Shown: in pieces, positions 29,280 to 39,779 of the stretch
How the letters are laid out: the number at the start of each line of letters is the position of its first letter
Numbering within the stretch: position 1 is the first letter of the stretch
The notes under the pieces: generated by a model
Database searches by the model: none
Told to the model about the DNA's origin: nothing
Seen by the model: only the letters and a program-made list of their open reading frames with translations
Source of the DNA: Pseudoalteromonas sp. GCY
GTDB taxonomy: Bacteria > Pseudomonadota > Gammaproteobacteria > Enterobacterales > Alteromonadaceae
Assembly: GCF_016695175.1 (NCBI RefSeq)
Contig: NZ_CP068023.1
Coordinates: forward strand, 2,123,501 to 2,187,500
DNA length: 64,000 bases
Reading direction: 5' to 3'
Position numbers and translations under genes: made by a program

Positions 29280-30100
29280 AAACAATAAAAAGTCTGGCCA
29301 TCCTAGCGGCTTTGGTAAGTAGCGCGTCTGCAAATGCCACCCGTTGGTTTGAAGTGGAAATGATAGCGTTTGAGCAAGAGCCTAGTTTCTCTTTGCGAGA
29401 AGATTTTAGTATTGAACCTAAACCACTCAATCGAAAAAACATCAAGTCACTATTGTTCGACGGTTTTAATACCACCGGCTATAAACTATGCTTGGAAGGC
29501 AGTGAGCAGTTTGCTGAGCAAGATTTTATTCGTGAATTAACCTCAGGCGCGCGCTCTAGTTCTTGCGATCCAGATGCAAACTATGTTGAAAAATTCGACA
29601 CTTTGCCTCTTTCGCCGCAGGTTGAATCACAAGAGCATATGGACTCAATTTATTTGTTGAATGAGTCCCAGCTTAATTTTTCTAACAAAATTGCTGAGTT
29701 AAAACGTAAAGGACTCAAGCCACTGTTGCACACTGGTTGGCGATTCCCAGAACAAAGTAACAAGCGTGCTCCCAATATCGAAATTATTGCTGGCAAACAG
29801 TTTGCGCCACCATCCAGTTATAGCGTAACTGAAAATGACGATCTGTTTTCTTCATTGTCAAATCGCTTTAATATCGAAGAATCAAAAGAGCAAGTGCAAT
29901 GGCAACTTGAAGGCCTGATTAAAATTCACGTGAGACACTACCTTTACGTGACCACAGATTTAGATTTAAAGTACGAAGACGGTAACGATATTCGTACTGC
30001 TCGTATGTCTCAATATACGCGCGTGTATAGCGGCGACATACATTACTTAGATCACCCCAAACTTGGGGTCATCTTTCAAATAAGAAAATACAAACATTAG
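29276..30100 (+). CDS. csiV: CsiV-family peptidoglycan-binding protein
   Basis: The 274-residue protein starts with a signal peptide (cleavage near SANA before TRWFEVEMIAFEQ). The start RWFEVEMIAFEQ and the C-terminal EGLIKIHVRHYLYVTTDL are hallmarks of the CsiV family. In Vibrio cholerae CsiV binds peptidoglycan and supports LpoA/PBP1A cell-wall synthesis; the gene also lies beside mfd there, as I recall. Function here is by family and position. Translation is coupled to mfd through a 4-base overlap, and a small lipoprotein gene follows 12 bases later. Confidence 0.85.
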   Translation: MKTIKSLAILAALVSSASANATRWFEVEMIAFEQEPSFSLREDFSIEPKPLNRKNIKSLLFDGFNTTGYKLCLEGSEQFAEQDFIRELTSGARSSSCDPDANYVEKFDTLPLSPQVESQEHMDSIYLLNESQLNFSNKIAELKRKGLKPLLHTGWRFPEQSNKRAPNIEIIAGKQFAPPSSYSVTENDDLFSSLSNRFNIEESKEQVQWQLEGLIKIHVRHYLYVTTDLDLKYEDGNDIRTARMSQYTRVYSGDIHYLDHPKLGVIFQIRKYKH

Positions 30101-30112
30101 ACGGGCAACCCT

Positions 30113-30361
30113 ATGAAAAAATTACTAACTGCTGCTGCGCTACTCACCCTAGTCGGCTGTTCTAAAGTAAGTTTAGAAAACTACAACAAGCTAGAAGTAG
30201 GCATGGACAAAGCTGAAGTTGAGAACATTCTTGGCTCTGCTGATAAATGTGAAGAGAAAACGCTACATACCAATTGCATTTGGGGAAGCGAAGACAAGCA
30301 CATTAAAGTAACCCTGCTTTCCGATAAAGTAACTCTTTATTCAAAGAGAGGTATTGAATAA
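30113..30361 (+). CDS. Small lipoprotein, DUF3862/BamE-like
   Basis: This 82-residue precursor has a lipoprotein signal MKKLLTAAALLTLVGCSK with Cys at the LVGC lipobox. The mature part, SLENYNKLEVGMDKAEVENI, followed by LGSADKCEE, matches the DUF3862 and SmpA/BamE-like fold: a helix pair, then beta strands. The recurrent GM-x-K-x-E-V-x-x-ILG pattern is typical. Two further cysteines (KCEEKT, TNCIWG) may form a disulfide. Ser at +2 after the lipidated Cys suggests outer-membrane sorting. It probably shares the mfd-csiV transcript. Its role is unknown. Confidence 0.8.
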   Translation: MKKLLTAAALLTLVGCSKVSLENYNKLEVGMDKAEVENILGSADKCEEKTLHTNCIWGSEDKHIKVTLLSDKVTLYSKRGIE

Positions 30362-30378
30362 GCCTGAAACTTGTTATC

Positions 30379-30407
30379 GAGACTCAATAATAAATTGATT
30401 GAGTCTC
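30379..30407 (+). terminator. Hairpin after the mfd-csiV-lipoprotein unit
   Basis: GAGACTCAAT and ATTGAGTCTC form a perfect 10-base stem with a 9-base loop, starting 17 bases after the lipoprotein stop. The following bases are ATACCC rather than a T run, so it may be a stabilising hairpin rather than an efficient terminator. Confidence 0.5.
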
Positions 30408-30743
30408 ATACCCTCCATCACGCTGTAGTTAAATAATGTTATAAAATTAGTGTCAAATAAGTTATCTCTCTTTGAACAAATATTCAATTCGTAAACTAAT
30501 CAGTACAATTAATTTTTAATTTCCTCATTACAACAATAACAAATTTAACAATTAACAATTAACAATTAACAATTAACAATTAACAACAAAACACTAAAAA
30601 AACACGCAAATTCTAGCTGCGCAGTATAAAATGCAACAATTTAATTTTAAAAAAGTAAATTATCAATTGGGTGTGTAAATTTGTAATTAATCTAAATATA
30701 GTCGCTATTGCATACGTAGATATGCTAAAAAATAGGAATAATT
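30408..30743. other. AT-rich intergenic region upstream of the receptor pseudogene
   Basis: About 340 bases hold no gene that I recognise. The one distinctive element is the heptamer tandem array at 30547-30586. The promoter of the TonB-dependent receptor should lie between the array and 30730; I could not fix -35 and -10 boxes. Confidence 0.5.
30547..30586. repeat. Tandem heptamer array, AACAATT x5 plus a partial unit
   Basis: Five exact copies of AACAATT run from 30547 to 30581 and the next five bases AACAA continue the unit. The array is 160 bases upstream of the receptor start codon. Arrays of short units are prone to slippage and could alter promoter spacing. Confidence 0.95.
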
Positions 30744-33700
30744 ATGAAAATCAATACACTCTCATCGTCAATCAAAGCGGCTTTAGCCGTAAGTGCGACA
30801 ATCGCAGCGGTATCTCCAGCAGTATACGCAGAAGAACAAGACGCAAATCAAGCTGTAGTAGATAAAGTTGAGCGCATAGAAGTAACAGGTTCACGTATTT
30901 CTCGAGTTGATCTAGAGCCGACACAACCTATAGAAACAATTGACTCAGAATATATAAGTAAACGAGGTACAACTAACCTAGCATCAGTGTTAGAGTAAGT
31001 CCCTGGTATCGCGCTTGCAGCGACAGCAAACCTTTCAAATAACGAACAAGCCGCTTCCCAAGGGGTTGGTCAAAGTACCGTTAATTTGTACGGACTGGGT
31101 TCTCAACGTACCCTAACTCTTGTTAATGGTTCACGGTTTGTGTCAAGTAACTCACCTGTAGGTGGTGGTAGTGCACCAGGTAGTCAGGTAGATATAAACA
31201 ATATCCCGGTTTCTCTTATTGAGCGAGTAGAAGTAGTTAAAGTGGGTGGTGCACCAGTGTATGGCGCCGATGCCGTTTCAGGTGTTGTAAACTTTATCTT
31301 AAAAACTGACTATGAAGGTGCCGAATTCTCAGCTGACGTAACGAATTATGATGAAGCAGGTAAGTACGATAAGTCATTCCGCGGTTTATTTGGCGGAAAC
31401 TTCAATGAAGATAAAGGCAACTTAGTTTTTAGTTTTGAATACCAAGATCAGAAGAGTATCTTAGCATCCGAATTACCATCATGGGTTGATCAATGGAGTG
31501 GTTATACGCCTCTGGGATCTGACGCGGTAGTTGATGCCGATGGCAACCCTGTTGCAGGTCAACGTCGTTTATACCCAAATGGTAGAGCTGGAATTCTATC
31601 AAACTCTGGTCTTATCACTCTAGGACCGACAGAGCGGTAGTTAATGCGGGTTTAGGTGCGTGGCCAGATGGTTCATTTTTACAATTTGACCCAAGTGGTA
31701 ACGGGCAATTAACCCCTTTCAACACAGGAACACCTACAGGTAATGCGGTTTGGTCTTCTGGTGGTGACGGCTTGGACCTTGCTGAATCTAATACTGCTCG
31801 AGAAGGGTTTGAGCGTTACAACTTTACTATATCAGGTAATTATAAGCTTACAGATGATATCAACATGTCTGTACTAGGCTTCTTTAACTCATCAGATGCG
31901 GTAAATGAAGGCTATCAACCAAACAAATATAGTTCTGGTCTATTCGGTGGCCTTGGCGCTGCACTTAAATTCGACACAGACTATGTTTACTTACCAAGTG
32001 AAACAAGGAATCGCCTTGAAAACTACCTTGGTGGTCCAGGTGAGTTTTATATGCACAAAGCTTGGACTTCATTGGGTAAACGTAAAATTACCAATGAATC
32101 TGATGTAAGAAGTTTAAAAATTGGCTTTGATGGTTATTTTGAACTGGGAGAAAACGAATGGAAATGGGATGTTTTCTATCAACAGGGTGTAAGCAAAATA
32201 TTCTCTCAAGACTTTAACATCAACGAAAATCGCTTCTTAGCGGCTATCGATGTTGGTTATAACAATGGCGCTATTGACTGTAAAGCCAACTATGTTGACG
32301 GCTATCACGACAAATATACGACTAGCGGTTTTGGTGTAACAGAAACCCAATCGGTACTGGGTGAAGTTGGCAAGTGCGTTGCGTACAACCCATTTGGTCC
32401 TGCTTCTCAAGAAGTTCTTGATTATATCACCTAACCTGCAATGGGTTATTCACGTGTTGAACAAGATATCCTTCAAGCGTTCACCATAGGTGATATTATC
32501 GAATTACCTGCAGGTTATTTAGCTGCAGCATTTGGTTACGAAAGACGTACAGAAAAAGCAAGCTTTAGTGAAGATGGTACAAATGTGTTAAACAGTGGTT
32601 TGGCTAATGCATCTACTTCAGGTTCGTATACTACACAAGATTTATTTGCGGAAATCAGTCTACCGCTAGTTTCAAGCGATATGGATATTCCACTTGTAAA
32701 TACGCTGAGCGTTGACGCTTCGTTCCGTAGAATTGACAATGATGCAGCGGGTAAAGACAATGTTTGGGCTGTAGGTCTAAATTACCAGCCAATCAGTGAC
32801 CTAATGGTTAGAGCTAACTATTCAGAAACCGTTAGAGCACCGTCTGTTACCGAACTATTTTTACCTGTAATTCAAGACTCTCAATTCGGCACAGATCCAT
32901 GTGATATCAATAATATAGATAAAGGTCCAAGCCCAGCGACAAGAAGAGCTAACTGTGAAGCTGCTGGTGTACCAGATGGTTATAAGGCGGTATCAGGAAA
33001 TGCCTCAAGGGTTGGTACAACTGGTGGTAATATAGACCTTGAAAGCGAAAAAGCAGAAGGTTTAAATATTGGACTTGTTTATGCTCCAGAGTGGTTTGAA
33101 GGCTTCAGCTTTAAAATTGATTATATAAAGATCGATATTGAAGACGCGATTGTTGACTTCACTCTCACCGACATCTTAAATGCATGTTACGACTCTACTA
33201 ATTACCCGAATGAGTTCTGTGGTAAATTTAGACGAGGCGCAGACTTCCAGATCCCTGCTGATAAAGCGTTTGAATCTGGTTATGTAAATGCTGCACTTCA
33301 AGAGTTTGAGACATATGAATATGAGGTCATGTTCAAGCGTCCATTGCACCAATATCCACTTATTGGTGGATTACTACCTGAAAACTCTGGTGAGTTAGGT
33401 ATTCGTTCGCGACTATATAACCTTAAAAAAGACGCAAAATCTAATACCGGCTTCGACTTCGAAGACAATACAGGTGAATACGACAACCCTGATTGGCTTG
33501 GTGATTTAAGATTTGACTATACTCTCGAAGACATTAACGTGTATTTTGATGTTGAGTACCACGGTGAAGGTAATCGCAACAACGACTCTACTAATTTCTA
33601 TGATTATATCGATCAAAACGGTAATCCGTATAACAAGATCCAATCACAGACGTTATATACTTTAGGTGGTTCATATTACCTGAATGATAATGCCGTTGTG

Positions 33701-33811
33701 CGTTTCCGAGTGGATAATCTATTCGATTGGTACCCAAGTGTTCGTGAGCTATCAGTTGCAAGATTCACTTATGGCCGCGTATTCAGCGCTGGTTTCACGT
33801 ACAAGTTTTAA
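30744..33811 (+). pseudogene. TonB-dependent receptor broken by two ochre codons and one frameshift
   Basis: The remains encode an outer-membrane receptor of about 1020 residues. The start has AGGA 9 bases upstream and a signal peptide ending AVYA. VERIEVTGSRI, then PTQPIETID, is a TonB-box/plug start; the plug continues with YGLGSQRTLTLVNGSR and VYGADAVSGVVNFIL, and the barrel ends FSAGFTYKF. Lesion 1: TAA at 30996-30998, in LASVLE*VPGI, where Gln is expected. Lesion 2: a frameshift near 31620-31640 (one base short or two extra). Lesion 3: TAA at 32432-32434 in DYIT*PAMGY. The rest of the frame is open, so inactivation looks recent. The substrate cannot be told. Confidence 0.9.
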
Positions 33812-33837
33812 AATTTCTTAGTACGTTATAAATCTAG

Positions 33838-33863
33838 ATGCCATTTCATGAGTGAAATGGCAT
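33838..33863 (+). terminator. Terminator after the receptor pseudogene
   Basis: ATGCCATTTCA-tgag-TGAAATGGCAT is a perfect 11-base stem followed by ATTTTTA, 27 bases after the stop. Confidence 0.85.
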
Positions 33864-34484
33864 ATTTTTAAGGCTTCTTTTTGCTCCCGTGAACAGAGAT
33901 CTTAACGGTACAACTTAATACTTGCTCAATTTGAAGGAGCAAATCTGACGCTAACTGCATTAAAAATTTCTCATTTAGAACAATTAAATAGCAAAATTTA
34001 AGCCTTGCCCACAGGATGTAGGTACCTTGGCGTAAGCAGGATGCGGAAGCGGTGTTATTGACAAGATCCTCTCGCCCCAAAATAGATCACTTAATTAAGC
34101 GCATTGGTATAAGACTTACAGCTACACACCTACTACACCCAAAGTACAATTCCAACGAAGCATATGGGAAGTAATTCAGATTCACTAATCAAATTGAACT
34201 ACGTAAGATTTAAGGTTAAATATATAACTTGCAGGTATTTGGAGTTATGCAACCTTGTTAAGAATTGTCTCGCACATCAGAGATGGTGCGCCAATCAATC
34301 CAAGTAATTCACTCAGTAAAACTTACCTAGTTTTAAAGCTTTATAATTGATTGAATGGCTATTTTTATCGGCCAAATCATGTTCAGCTATTGCATTGACA
34401 TAATTTCAGCATGACTTTCACAGTAATTTCCAATTCAATAATTTAAATATTACCGCTTACTACTGTTAAATTTTTACAAATAAA
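33864..34484. other. Long intergenic region without a convincing gene
   Basis: About 620 bases lie between the receptor and the bkd operon terminator. A 70-codon minus-strand frame at 33868-34080 has no start site or family likeness and is not called. The stretch 34005-34080 is GC-richer than its surroundings, which could mark a remnant of a repeat or mobile sequence; I cannot confirm this. Nothing else was recognised. Confidence 0.5.
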
Positions 34485-34505
34485 AAAGGGCCGTAAAGGC
34501 CCTTT
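34485..34505 (-). terminator. Terminator of the bkd operon
   Basis: AAAGGGCC-gtaaa-GGCCCTTT, read on the minus strand, is followed by a run of T. It lies 30 bases after the E2 stop. Confidence 0.88.
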
Positions 34506-34535
34506 ACAACAAGTAGAAACTAGCAAAAACAAGGA

Positions 34536-36107
34536 TTAGCGCATTGCCATCATCATTTTAGCCGGTTCCTCTAGGAAGGTTTTCCATAAATTATTGAAAC
34601 GTGCGATCGTGCCACCATCGATAATACGATGGTCGCCAGACCAACTTACTTGCATGATAGAGCGCGAAACCACATTACCTTGTGCATCAAAGCGCGGTAA
34701 CTGCTGCACTTTGCCAAGCGCAACGATAGCAACTTCTGGTTTATTAATAATCGGTGTAGCAACCGTGCCACCAATCGCCCCTATGTTTGAGATTGAGATA
34801 GTACCTCCTTTCAGCGATTCAGGAGATACTCGCCCTTCCCTAGCGGCTTCCGTCAGTTCAGTAACTGATTGGGCAACTTCAACAATCGATTTGCTTTGGC
34901 AAGATTTGATATTTGGGACTAAAAGACCCAACTTGCTGTCCACCGCCATACCAATATTATGGTCATCAAAATAAGTGATTTCTGTACAGTCATCATTTAC
35001 TTTTGCATTCAAAATTGGGAATTCATTGATTGCAAGTGACAACGCCTTGATAAAAAATGGCATCATCGTCAGCTTCACGCCTTGTTTGGCATATTGCTCT
35101 TTCAAAGCACCACGAAGCGCTATTAAATCGGTTAAGTCAATCTCGTCACAGTAAGTGAAATGTGGGATCGTCGAAACAGAGGCCACCATCTGTTTGGCCA
35201 TCGCCGCTTTCATACCACGTAGAGGCTCAACTCTTTTACCACCTTCTGAGGTAGGTGTCGGCTTTTGCGTTTGAGGCTGTACCGTTGTGCTAGCTTCACG
35301 CGATGTCGAAGCGCCACTTACACCGTGCTCAAGGAAATGTTCGATGTCCTCTTTATACACGCGACCATTTTTACCAGAGCCTGGCACTTCAGAAAGGTCA
35401 ACACCAACTTCGCGCGCCTTGCGGCGTACAGCTGGAGAAGCAATTGCTTTACCATTTTTCGGCAAACTACGCGTAGCCTCATCGCTTGTAGTAACAGCTT
35501 GTGCTGTACTTTCTTTAGGTTTGTGGACATCAGCGATTGGATCGTTTGATTTTCCAGCGTGAGATGACGCCAACTTCATTTGGAATAGCGGATTATGCAC
35601 TTGTGCTATCTCGCCTTTTTGATAATAGAGTTTTTCAACAATACCATCGTACTTGGCTGGAATTTGCACTAGCGCCTTGTCAGTCATTACATCACAAACA
35701 GCCTGATCTTCTTTGATTTCATCGCCTTCAGCAACAAGCCATTCAACGATTTCGCACTCAACAATGCCTTCACCAATATCTGGTAAGATGAAGTCTTCAA
35801 GTACAGCACTGGTTGAAGTAGTTGGCGAGGATTGAGGTGCTGATTGCTCTGGCTGAGCAGCTTGCTCGCCGGCAACATCCATTGCAAACAAAGGTTCATG
35901 TACCTTTGCAATTTCACCTTTTTCGTAATGCAGCTTAGTGATCACACCGTCATGTACTGCGGGGATCTGCACTAATGCCTTATCCGTCATTACGTCACAA
36001 ATAGGCTGATCTTCTTTTACTTCATCACCAACAGCCACCAACCACTCGACGATTTCGCACTCTACGATGCCTTCACCAATATCTGGTAAGATAAATTCTT
36101 TAGCCAT
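34536..36107 (-). CDS. bkdB: Branched-chain 2-oxoacid dehydrogenase E2, dihydrolipoamide acyltransferase
   Basis: The 523-residue E2 has two N-terminal lipoyl domains (about 1-80 and 105-185), each with the lipoylated Lys in [10 protein letters not shown], joined by Ala/Pro/Gln-rich linkers. The E3-binding domain ([20 protein letters not shown]) and the catalytic acyltransferase domain follow; the latter ends with [17 protein letters not shown], containing the active-site His and Asp. Two lipoyl domains are more than the single one in Pseudomonas BkdB. It transfers isobutyryl, isovaleryl and 2-methylbutyryl groups to CoA. It is the last gene of the three-gene operon; no E3 (lpd) gene is adjacent, so E3 must come from elsewhere. 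Confidence 0.93.
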   Translation of the reverse strand: MAKEFILPDIGEGIVECEIVEWLVAVGDEVKEDQPICDVMTDKALVQIPAVHDGVITKLHYEKGEIAKVHEPLFAMDVAGEQAAQPEQSAPQSSPTTSTSAVLEDFILPDIGEGIVECEIVEWLVAEGDEIKEDQAVCDVMTDKALVQIPAKYDGIVEKLYYQKGEIAQVHNPLFQMKLASSHAGKSNDPIADVHKPKESTAQAVTTSDEATRSLPKNGKAIASPAVRRKAREVGVDLSEVPGSGKNGRVYKEDIEHFLEHGVSGASTSREASTTVQPQTQKPTPTSEGGKRVEPLRGMKAAMAKQMVASVSTIPHFTYCDEIDLTDLIALRGALKEQYAKQGVKLTMMPFFIKALSLAINEFPILNAKVNDDCTEITYFDDHNIGMAVDSKLGLLVPNIKSCQSKSIVEVAQSVTELTEAAREGRVSPESLKGGTISISNIGAIGGTVATPIINKPEVAIVALGKVQQLPRFDAQGNVVSRSIMQVSWSGDHRIIDGGTIARFNNLWKTFLEEPAKMMMAMR

Positions 36108-36116
36108 AACTTATCC

Positions 36117-37094
36117 TTAAAATTCCATAGAACGTTTGATAGCGGCGAACACTTTCAGTGCATCTGGCACATACTCTTTCTCAAGTGCTAGAGGATATGG
36201 CGTGTCTAATCCACAAACTCGCTCAATTGGAGATTCTAAATGCAGGAAACACTCTTTTTGTATGGTTGCTGCAATCTCAGCGCCAAAACCATTTGTGATT
36301 GGCGCTTCGTGGCTCACGACCAAACGACCCGTTTTAACCACTGACTTGGCTACCGTGTCCATATCCCAAGGAAGAATGCTTCTTAAGTCGATTATCTCAC
36401 AGCTAATACCCGCTTCTTCAGCTTTTTGCGCCGCTTGTTCAATGATTTCCATCTGCGCGCCCCAAGCCAATAGCGTTATGTCAGTACCTTCTCTAATTAC
36501 TTCGGCTTTACCAAGCTCGATGCTGTAATCTTCTTCAGGCACTTCACCAACAGAAGCGCGATATAAGCGCTTAGGTTCAAAGAAGATAACCGGGTTATCG
36601 TCTTTAATGGCAGCACGCAGTAGGCCTTTTGCTTGATACGGGTTACGCGGTACTACAATTTTAAGACCAGGTGTATGCGCAAAGTAAGCTTCTGGCGATT
36701 GCGAATGATATAGACCACCTGCGATACCACCACCGTATGGCGTACGAATTGTTAAGTTACCCACATCAAACTCATTACCTGAGCGATAACGGAACTTGGC
36801 CGACTCGTTCACGATTTGGTCAAATGCTGGGAAGATATAATCCGCAAATTGAATTTCAGCAAGCGCAGGGGCACCAAACGCTGCAAGACCATTGGCAAAA
36901 CCCAAAATACCCTGTTCAGTCAATGGCGTATTAAAAACACGGTGTTTTCCGTATTTTTCTTGAAGGCCTGACGTTGCACGGAATACACCACCAAAATAGC
37001 CAACGTCTTCACCAAAAATACAAGCTTGCGGATGCTCCGCCATCGTGATATCTAGCGCCGAATTAATGGCGTGTAGCATGTTCATTTTAGCCAT
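36117..37094 (-). CDS. bkdA2: Branched-chain 2-oxoacid dehydrogenase E1 beta subunit
   Basis: The 325-residue beta subunit has the transketolase-like fold: [49 protein letters not shown], and [19 protein letters not shown]. With E1 alpha it forms the thiamine-diphosphate enzyme that decarboxylates 2-oxoisovalerate, 2-oxoisocaproate and 2-oxo-3-methylvalerate. The residues around [12 protein letters not shown] are typical of Bkd rather than pyruvate dehydrogenase beta chains. It overlaps E1 alpha by one base and precedes E2 by 9 bases. Confidence 0.93.
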   Translation of the reverse strand: MAKMNMLHAINSALDITMAEHPQACIFGEDVGYFGGVFRATSGLQEKYGKHRVFNTPLTEQGILGFANGLAAFGAPALAEIQFADYIFPAFDQIVNESAKFRYRSGNEFDVGNLTIRTPYGGGIAGGLYHSQSPEAYFAHTPGLKIVVPRNPYQAKGLLRAAIKDDNPVIFFEPKRLYRASVGEVPEEDYSIELGKAEVIREGTDITLLAWGAQMEIIEQAAQKAEEAGISCEIIDLRSILPWDMDTVAKSVVKTGRLVVSHEAPITNGFGAEIAATIQKECFLHLESPIERVCGLDTPYPLALEKEYVPDALKVFAAIKRSMEF

Positions 37095-38311
37095 TATTTA
37101 ATTCTCCCTGCTGTGACTGGGTATGCGTCTGGATAAGCTTTAATATGCGCTTTCAATTCATCATATTGTTTCTGCAGCGATGGAATTGGCGTGTCATAAA
37201 CATCTGAGACCAGATCTTCTAATGTAGGCTTCTGTACCTTCTCTGCAACCTTCAATGCAGCCAAGATATCTTCACGGATTTTTTCTTTTTCCGCATCATC
37301 TTGGGCTTCATCCAACCAATTTTGTTTTAGAAGCCATTGCTTAAATCGATTTACCGGGCAACTATTTTTAAATTCAGCTTCTTCATCTTTAGTACGGTAA
37401 CCAGACGGATCATCAGAAGTTGAGTGCGCACCCAATCGGTATGCAATAGATTCAATCATCACAGGCTCACCGTTTTCAACTGCAATTTTACGCGCAGCTT
37501 GTGTCGCAGCGTAAACGGCAAGCGCATCGGCACCATCCACACGGATAGTTTTTATACCATAGCCAACACCGCGAGCGGCAATACCATCACCTTTGAACTG
37601 TTCATCCGCAGGTGTTGAAATCGCATAACCGTTATTACGTGCATAGAAAATAACTGGTGAACCATGCACTGCTGCCATGTTTAGACCAGCGTGGAAGTCA
37701 CCTTCTGACGCAGCACCTTCGCCAAAATAGCAAATCGTGACGTTATCGATTTCAGACGTTAGCTCGCCGGTTTCTTTATCAATGTGTTTTAACTTTTGGC
37801 CGTACGCATAGCCCGTTGCTTGAGGAATTTGCGTTCCTAGCGGCGACGAAATAGTTAGGTAATGTAATTCTTTAGAACCATAGTGCACAGGCATTTGGCG
37901 GCCTTTGCCTAAGTCCTTCTCATTCGAGAACAACTGATTCATGAACTGCTCAAGCGAAAAACCACGATAGTGAATTGCGGCTTGCTCACGGTACTGAGCC
38001 ATGATCATGTCATCTTCTTTTAGCGCTGCAGCACTTGCCGTAACAGCGGCTTCTTCGCCAAGACATTGCATGTAGAAGCTAATACGTCCTTGACGCTGAG
38101 CACCTTGCATACGCTCGTCAAGTAAACGAATAAACCGCATTGTAGAGTAAATTCTTAATGCCGTTTCTTTATCAATATCTGGTGCTGTTGCACCGTCTAA
38201 AACATCGCCTTGGTCACTTAAAATCTTTAATGTAGGGATATTGAGTGCATGACCATCTATAAATTCCAGCGCGTGGCTGATATTTAAGGATATATTATTG
38301 GGGTTAGTCAT
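37094..38311 (-). CDS. bkdA1: Branched-chain 2-oxoacid dehydrogenase E1 alpha subunit
   Basis: The 405-residue alpha subunit carries the thiamine-diphosphate motif as [19 protein letters not shown] with [10 protein letters not shown] following, and the phosphorylation-loop-like [36 protein letters not shown] is a strong Bkd alpha signature. It is the first gene of the operon, so the upstream region with a perfect palindrome at 38549-38564 probably holds its control site. The operon handles the oxidative decarboxylation step of valine, leucine and isoleucine breakdown. Confidence 0.94.
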   Translation of the reverse strand: MTNPNNISLNISHALEFIDGHALNIPTLKILSDQGDVLDGATAPDIDKETALRIYSTMRFIRLLDERMQGAQRQGRISFYMQCLGEEAAVTASAAALKEDDMIMAQYREQAAIHYRGFSLEQFMNQLFSNEKDLGKGRQMPVHYGSKELHYLTISSPLGTQIPQATGYAYGQKLKHIDKETGELTSEIDNVTICYFGEGAASEGDFHAGLNMAAVHGSPVIFYARNNGYAISTPADEQFKGDGIAARGVGYGIKTIRVDGADALAVYAATQAARKIAVENGEPVMIESIAYRLGAHSTSDDPSGYRTKDEEAEFKNSCPVNRFKQWLLKQNWLDEAQDDAEKEKIREDILAALKVAEKVQKPTLEDLVSDVYDTPIPSLQKQYDELKAHIKAYPDAYPVTAGRIK

Positions 38312-38662
38312 AACCTACCTTCTCTTGTTGTCATAACAAACTTACGGAGTTCAAACCCGACTTTCTCATACGAGATCTGGCTTCAGATTGCGTAAGACGA
38401 AAAGAGTCTTAACTCACCTCGCATTTATGATTGTGTTAATTGGTCTTGATCACATTCGTGGTTAGTATGAATAACTGGTCTAACAACTTATCAAAGACTG
38501 AATAATATTTGCGATTTAAGTAAGTAAATTAAATTAAAGCGTTTCAACTTTACGTTAACGTAAACGGTTATTCAACTAATCCTAGATGAATAACCGTGAA
38601 AATGCATCAATGTTTTTGGAAAGATTTTGATACGAAGGCAAGTAGAATTTTACATCTATGAT
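38312..38662. promoter_or_regulatory. Promoter region of the bkd operon
   Basis: The 351-base gap separates bkdA1 from the end of astE, both on the minus strand. It contains the palindrome at 38549-38564 and a small hairpin AAGAC-gaaaaga-GTCTT around 38393-38409. No gene or RNA was recognised. Confidence 0.6.
38549..38564. promoter_or_regulatory. Palindrome TTTACGTTAACGTAAA, likely LiuR-type operator of bkd
   Basis: A perfect 16-base palindrome with the ACGT-N2-ACGT core. From memory, LiuR (MerR family) controls branched-chain amino acid and bkd genes in gammaproteobacteria through such sites. Similar dyads lie between etfB and ETF dehydrogenase in this window. It is 238 bases upstream of the bkdA1 start, which is long but possible. 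Confidence 0.6.
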
Positions 38663-39697
38663 TTATATGAAGTTTTCATCAACCTCTAACGGTACAACGG
38701 TTAGTAATGCACGTTGCCCCAAAGCAACATTGGCATTTGGGAAGATAATAGCTTCGCCCTCAACCTCAGCGAAATACTGCTTATCTCCGTCCGTCGCTAG
38801 TAATTCACCTTTCGAAAAGCCTGTAAAATTCTCTGCAGAATCAGGGAATGGAAAAGAAAATTCGGCTTGAGTACGATTGATAGTACGATGAACCGTAAAT
38901 AACTCAAATTCATCTGCATTAAATTCTTTATATTCTACCTTTTCTTGGCTAATTAATGCTTTTAGAGTTTCCTTGGTTTTTGCAAAGCTAGCCATGTTAT
39001 TCTCACCAAATGGCTTCACCTGCCCAAGTTCGATAGTGAAAGCATCGGCCCCAAACTGGTAAGAAGAAAAGTAACTAAATGTTGTCGCCGCCGAGCGCAT
39101 CATTAACACGGTATTGACACCGCATGACAATAAAAACTGCAGCTGTGATTTCTTCCACGGCTTACCATGTAAAAACGGATAAACTGCAAACTTTTCGTTT
39201 TTAGACCCTCGAATAGCAGTATGAAGGTCATAGTGACAACAATAGCGCTCGTTACCACCCTGTTCAAAAAATCTCCCAACGTAACCCTCTAATTTTTGTG
39301 CTCGGACCTTTTCGGGGTTATCTGTTTCTTGATTATGTGCACCGTTAAATAGGCGGTTTAGATTTTCATCGACAAAACGCTGGCCGATATTAATGGATTT
39401 CGGGTTACCAAAAATAAATAATACCCGCTGCGCCAACACTAGCTTGCCGGTAATAATATGTTGGATAAGCTCATCACATATCTCAATTGGCGCGGTTTCA
39501 TTGCCGTGCACAGCGCTCGATAGCACAATATCTTTCGTTGTTTCACCTGCGGGCGTAAACTGGATCACACCAGTATCATGGACTTCAACCAAGGTACCGT
39601 TGTCTAAAGTGAAGTTTACGGGGTCAAGTGTAAATTCGTTATTTCTTGTGATAGTAAGAAAGTCACCGCTTTGTTTTAATTCTGCTAAGTACGTCAT
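38663..39697 (-). CDS. astE: Succinylglutamate desuccinylase
   Basis: This 344-residue zinc carboxypeptidase-like enzyme performs the last step of the AST arginine pathway, N-succinylglutamate to glutamate and succinate. Zinc ligands: [16 protein letters not shown] (His, Glu) and the later [10 protein letters not shown] with the third His; [13 protein letters not shown] holds the catalytic Glu region. The other ast genes are not in the window. AguA/AguB and AstE together show two different arginine-derived routes in this genome. Confidence 0.92.
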   Translation of the reverse strand: MTYLAELKQSGDFLTITRNNEFTLDPVNFTLDNGTLVEVHDTGVIQFTPAGETTKDIVLSSAVHGNETAPIEICDELIQHIITGKLVLAQRVLFIFGNPKSINIGQRFVDENLNRLFNGAHNQETDNPEKVRAQKLEGYVGRFFEQGGNERYCCHYDLHTAIRGSKNEKFAVYPFLHGKPWKKSQLQFLLSCGVNTVLMMRSAATTFSYFSSYQFGADAFTIELGQVKPFGENNMASFAKTKETLKALISQEKVEYKEFNADEFELFTVHRTINRTQAEFSFPFPDSAENFTGFSKGELLATDGDKQYFAEVEGEAIIFPNANVALGQRALLTVVPLEVDENFI

Positions 39698-39740
39698 AAT
39701 TCCAAATTGATGTTGTTGAGTAATTCGAATTGGGATACAA

Positions 39741-39767
39741 AAAAGCCATACGAGGAGTATGGCTTTT
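39741..39767 (-). terminator. Terminator of seqA-pgm
   Basis: AAAAGCCATAC-gagga-GTATGGCTTTT, an 11-base stem, lies just after the pgm stop; on the minus strand it runs into TTTTTGTATCCC. Confidence 0.88.
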
Positions 39768-39779
39768 AGAAGCTTTTTG

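Noticed and set aside
30744..33811. Reassigned or read-through TAA codons in the receptor
   Set aside because: All other genes use TAA as a normal stop and the gene also carries a frameshift, so decay or sequence error is simpler.
33868..34080. 70-codon minus-strand frame
   Set aside because: No ribosome site, no signal or family likeness, and it lies in a gap whose length alone allows such a frame by chance.
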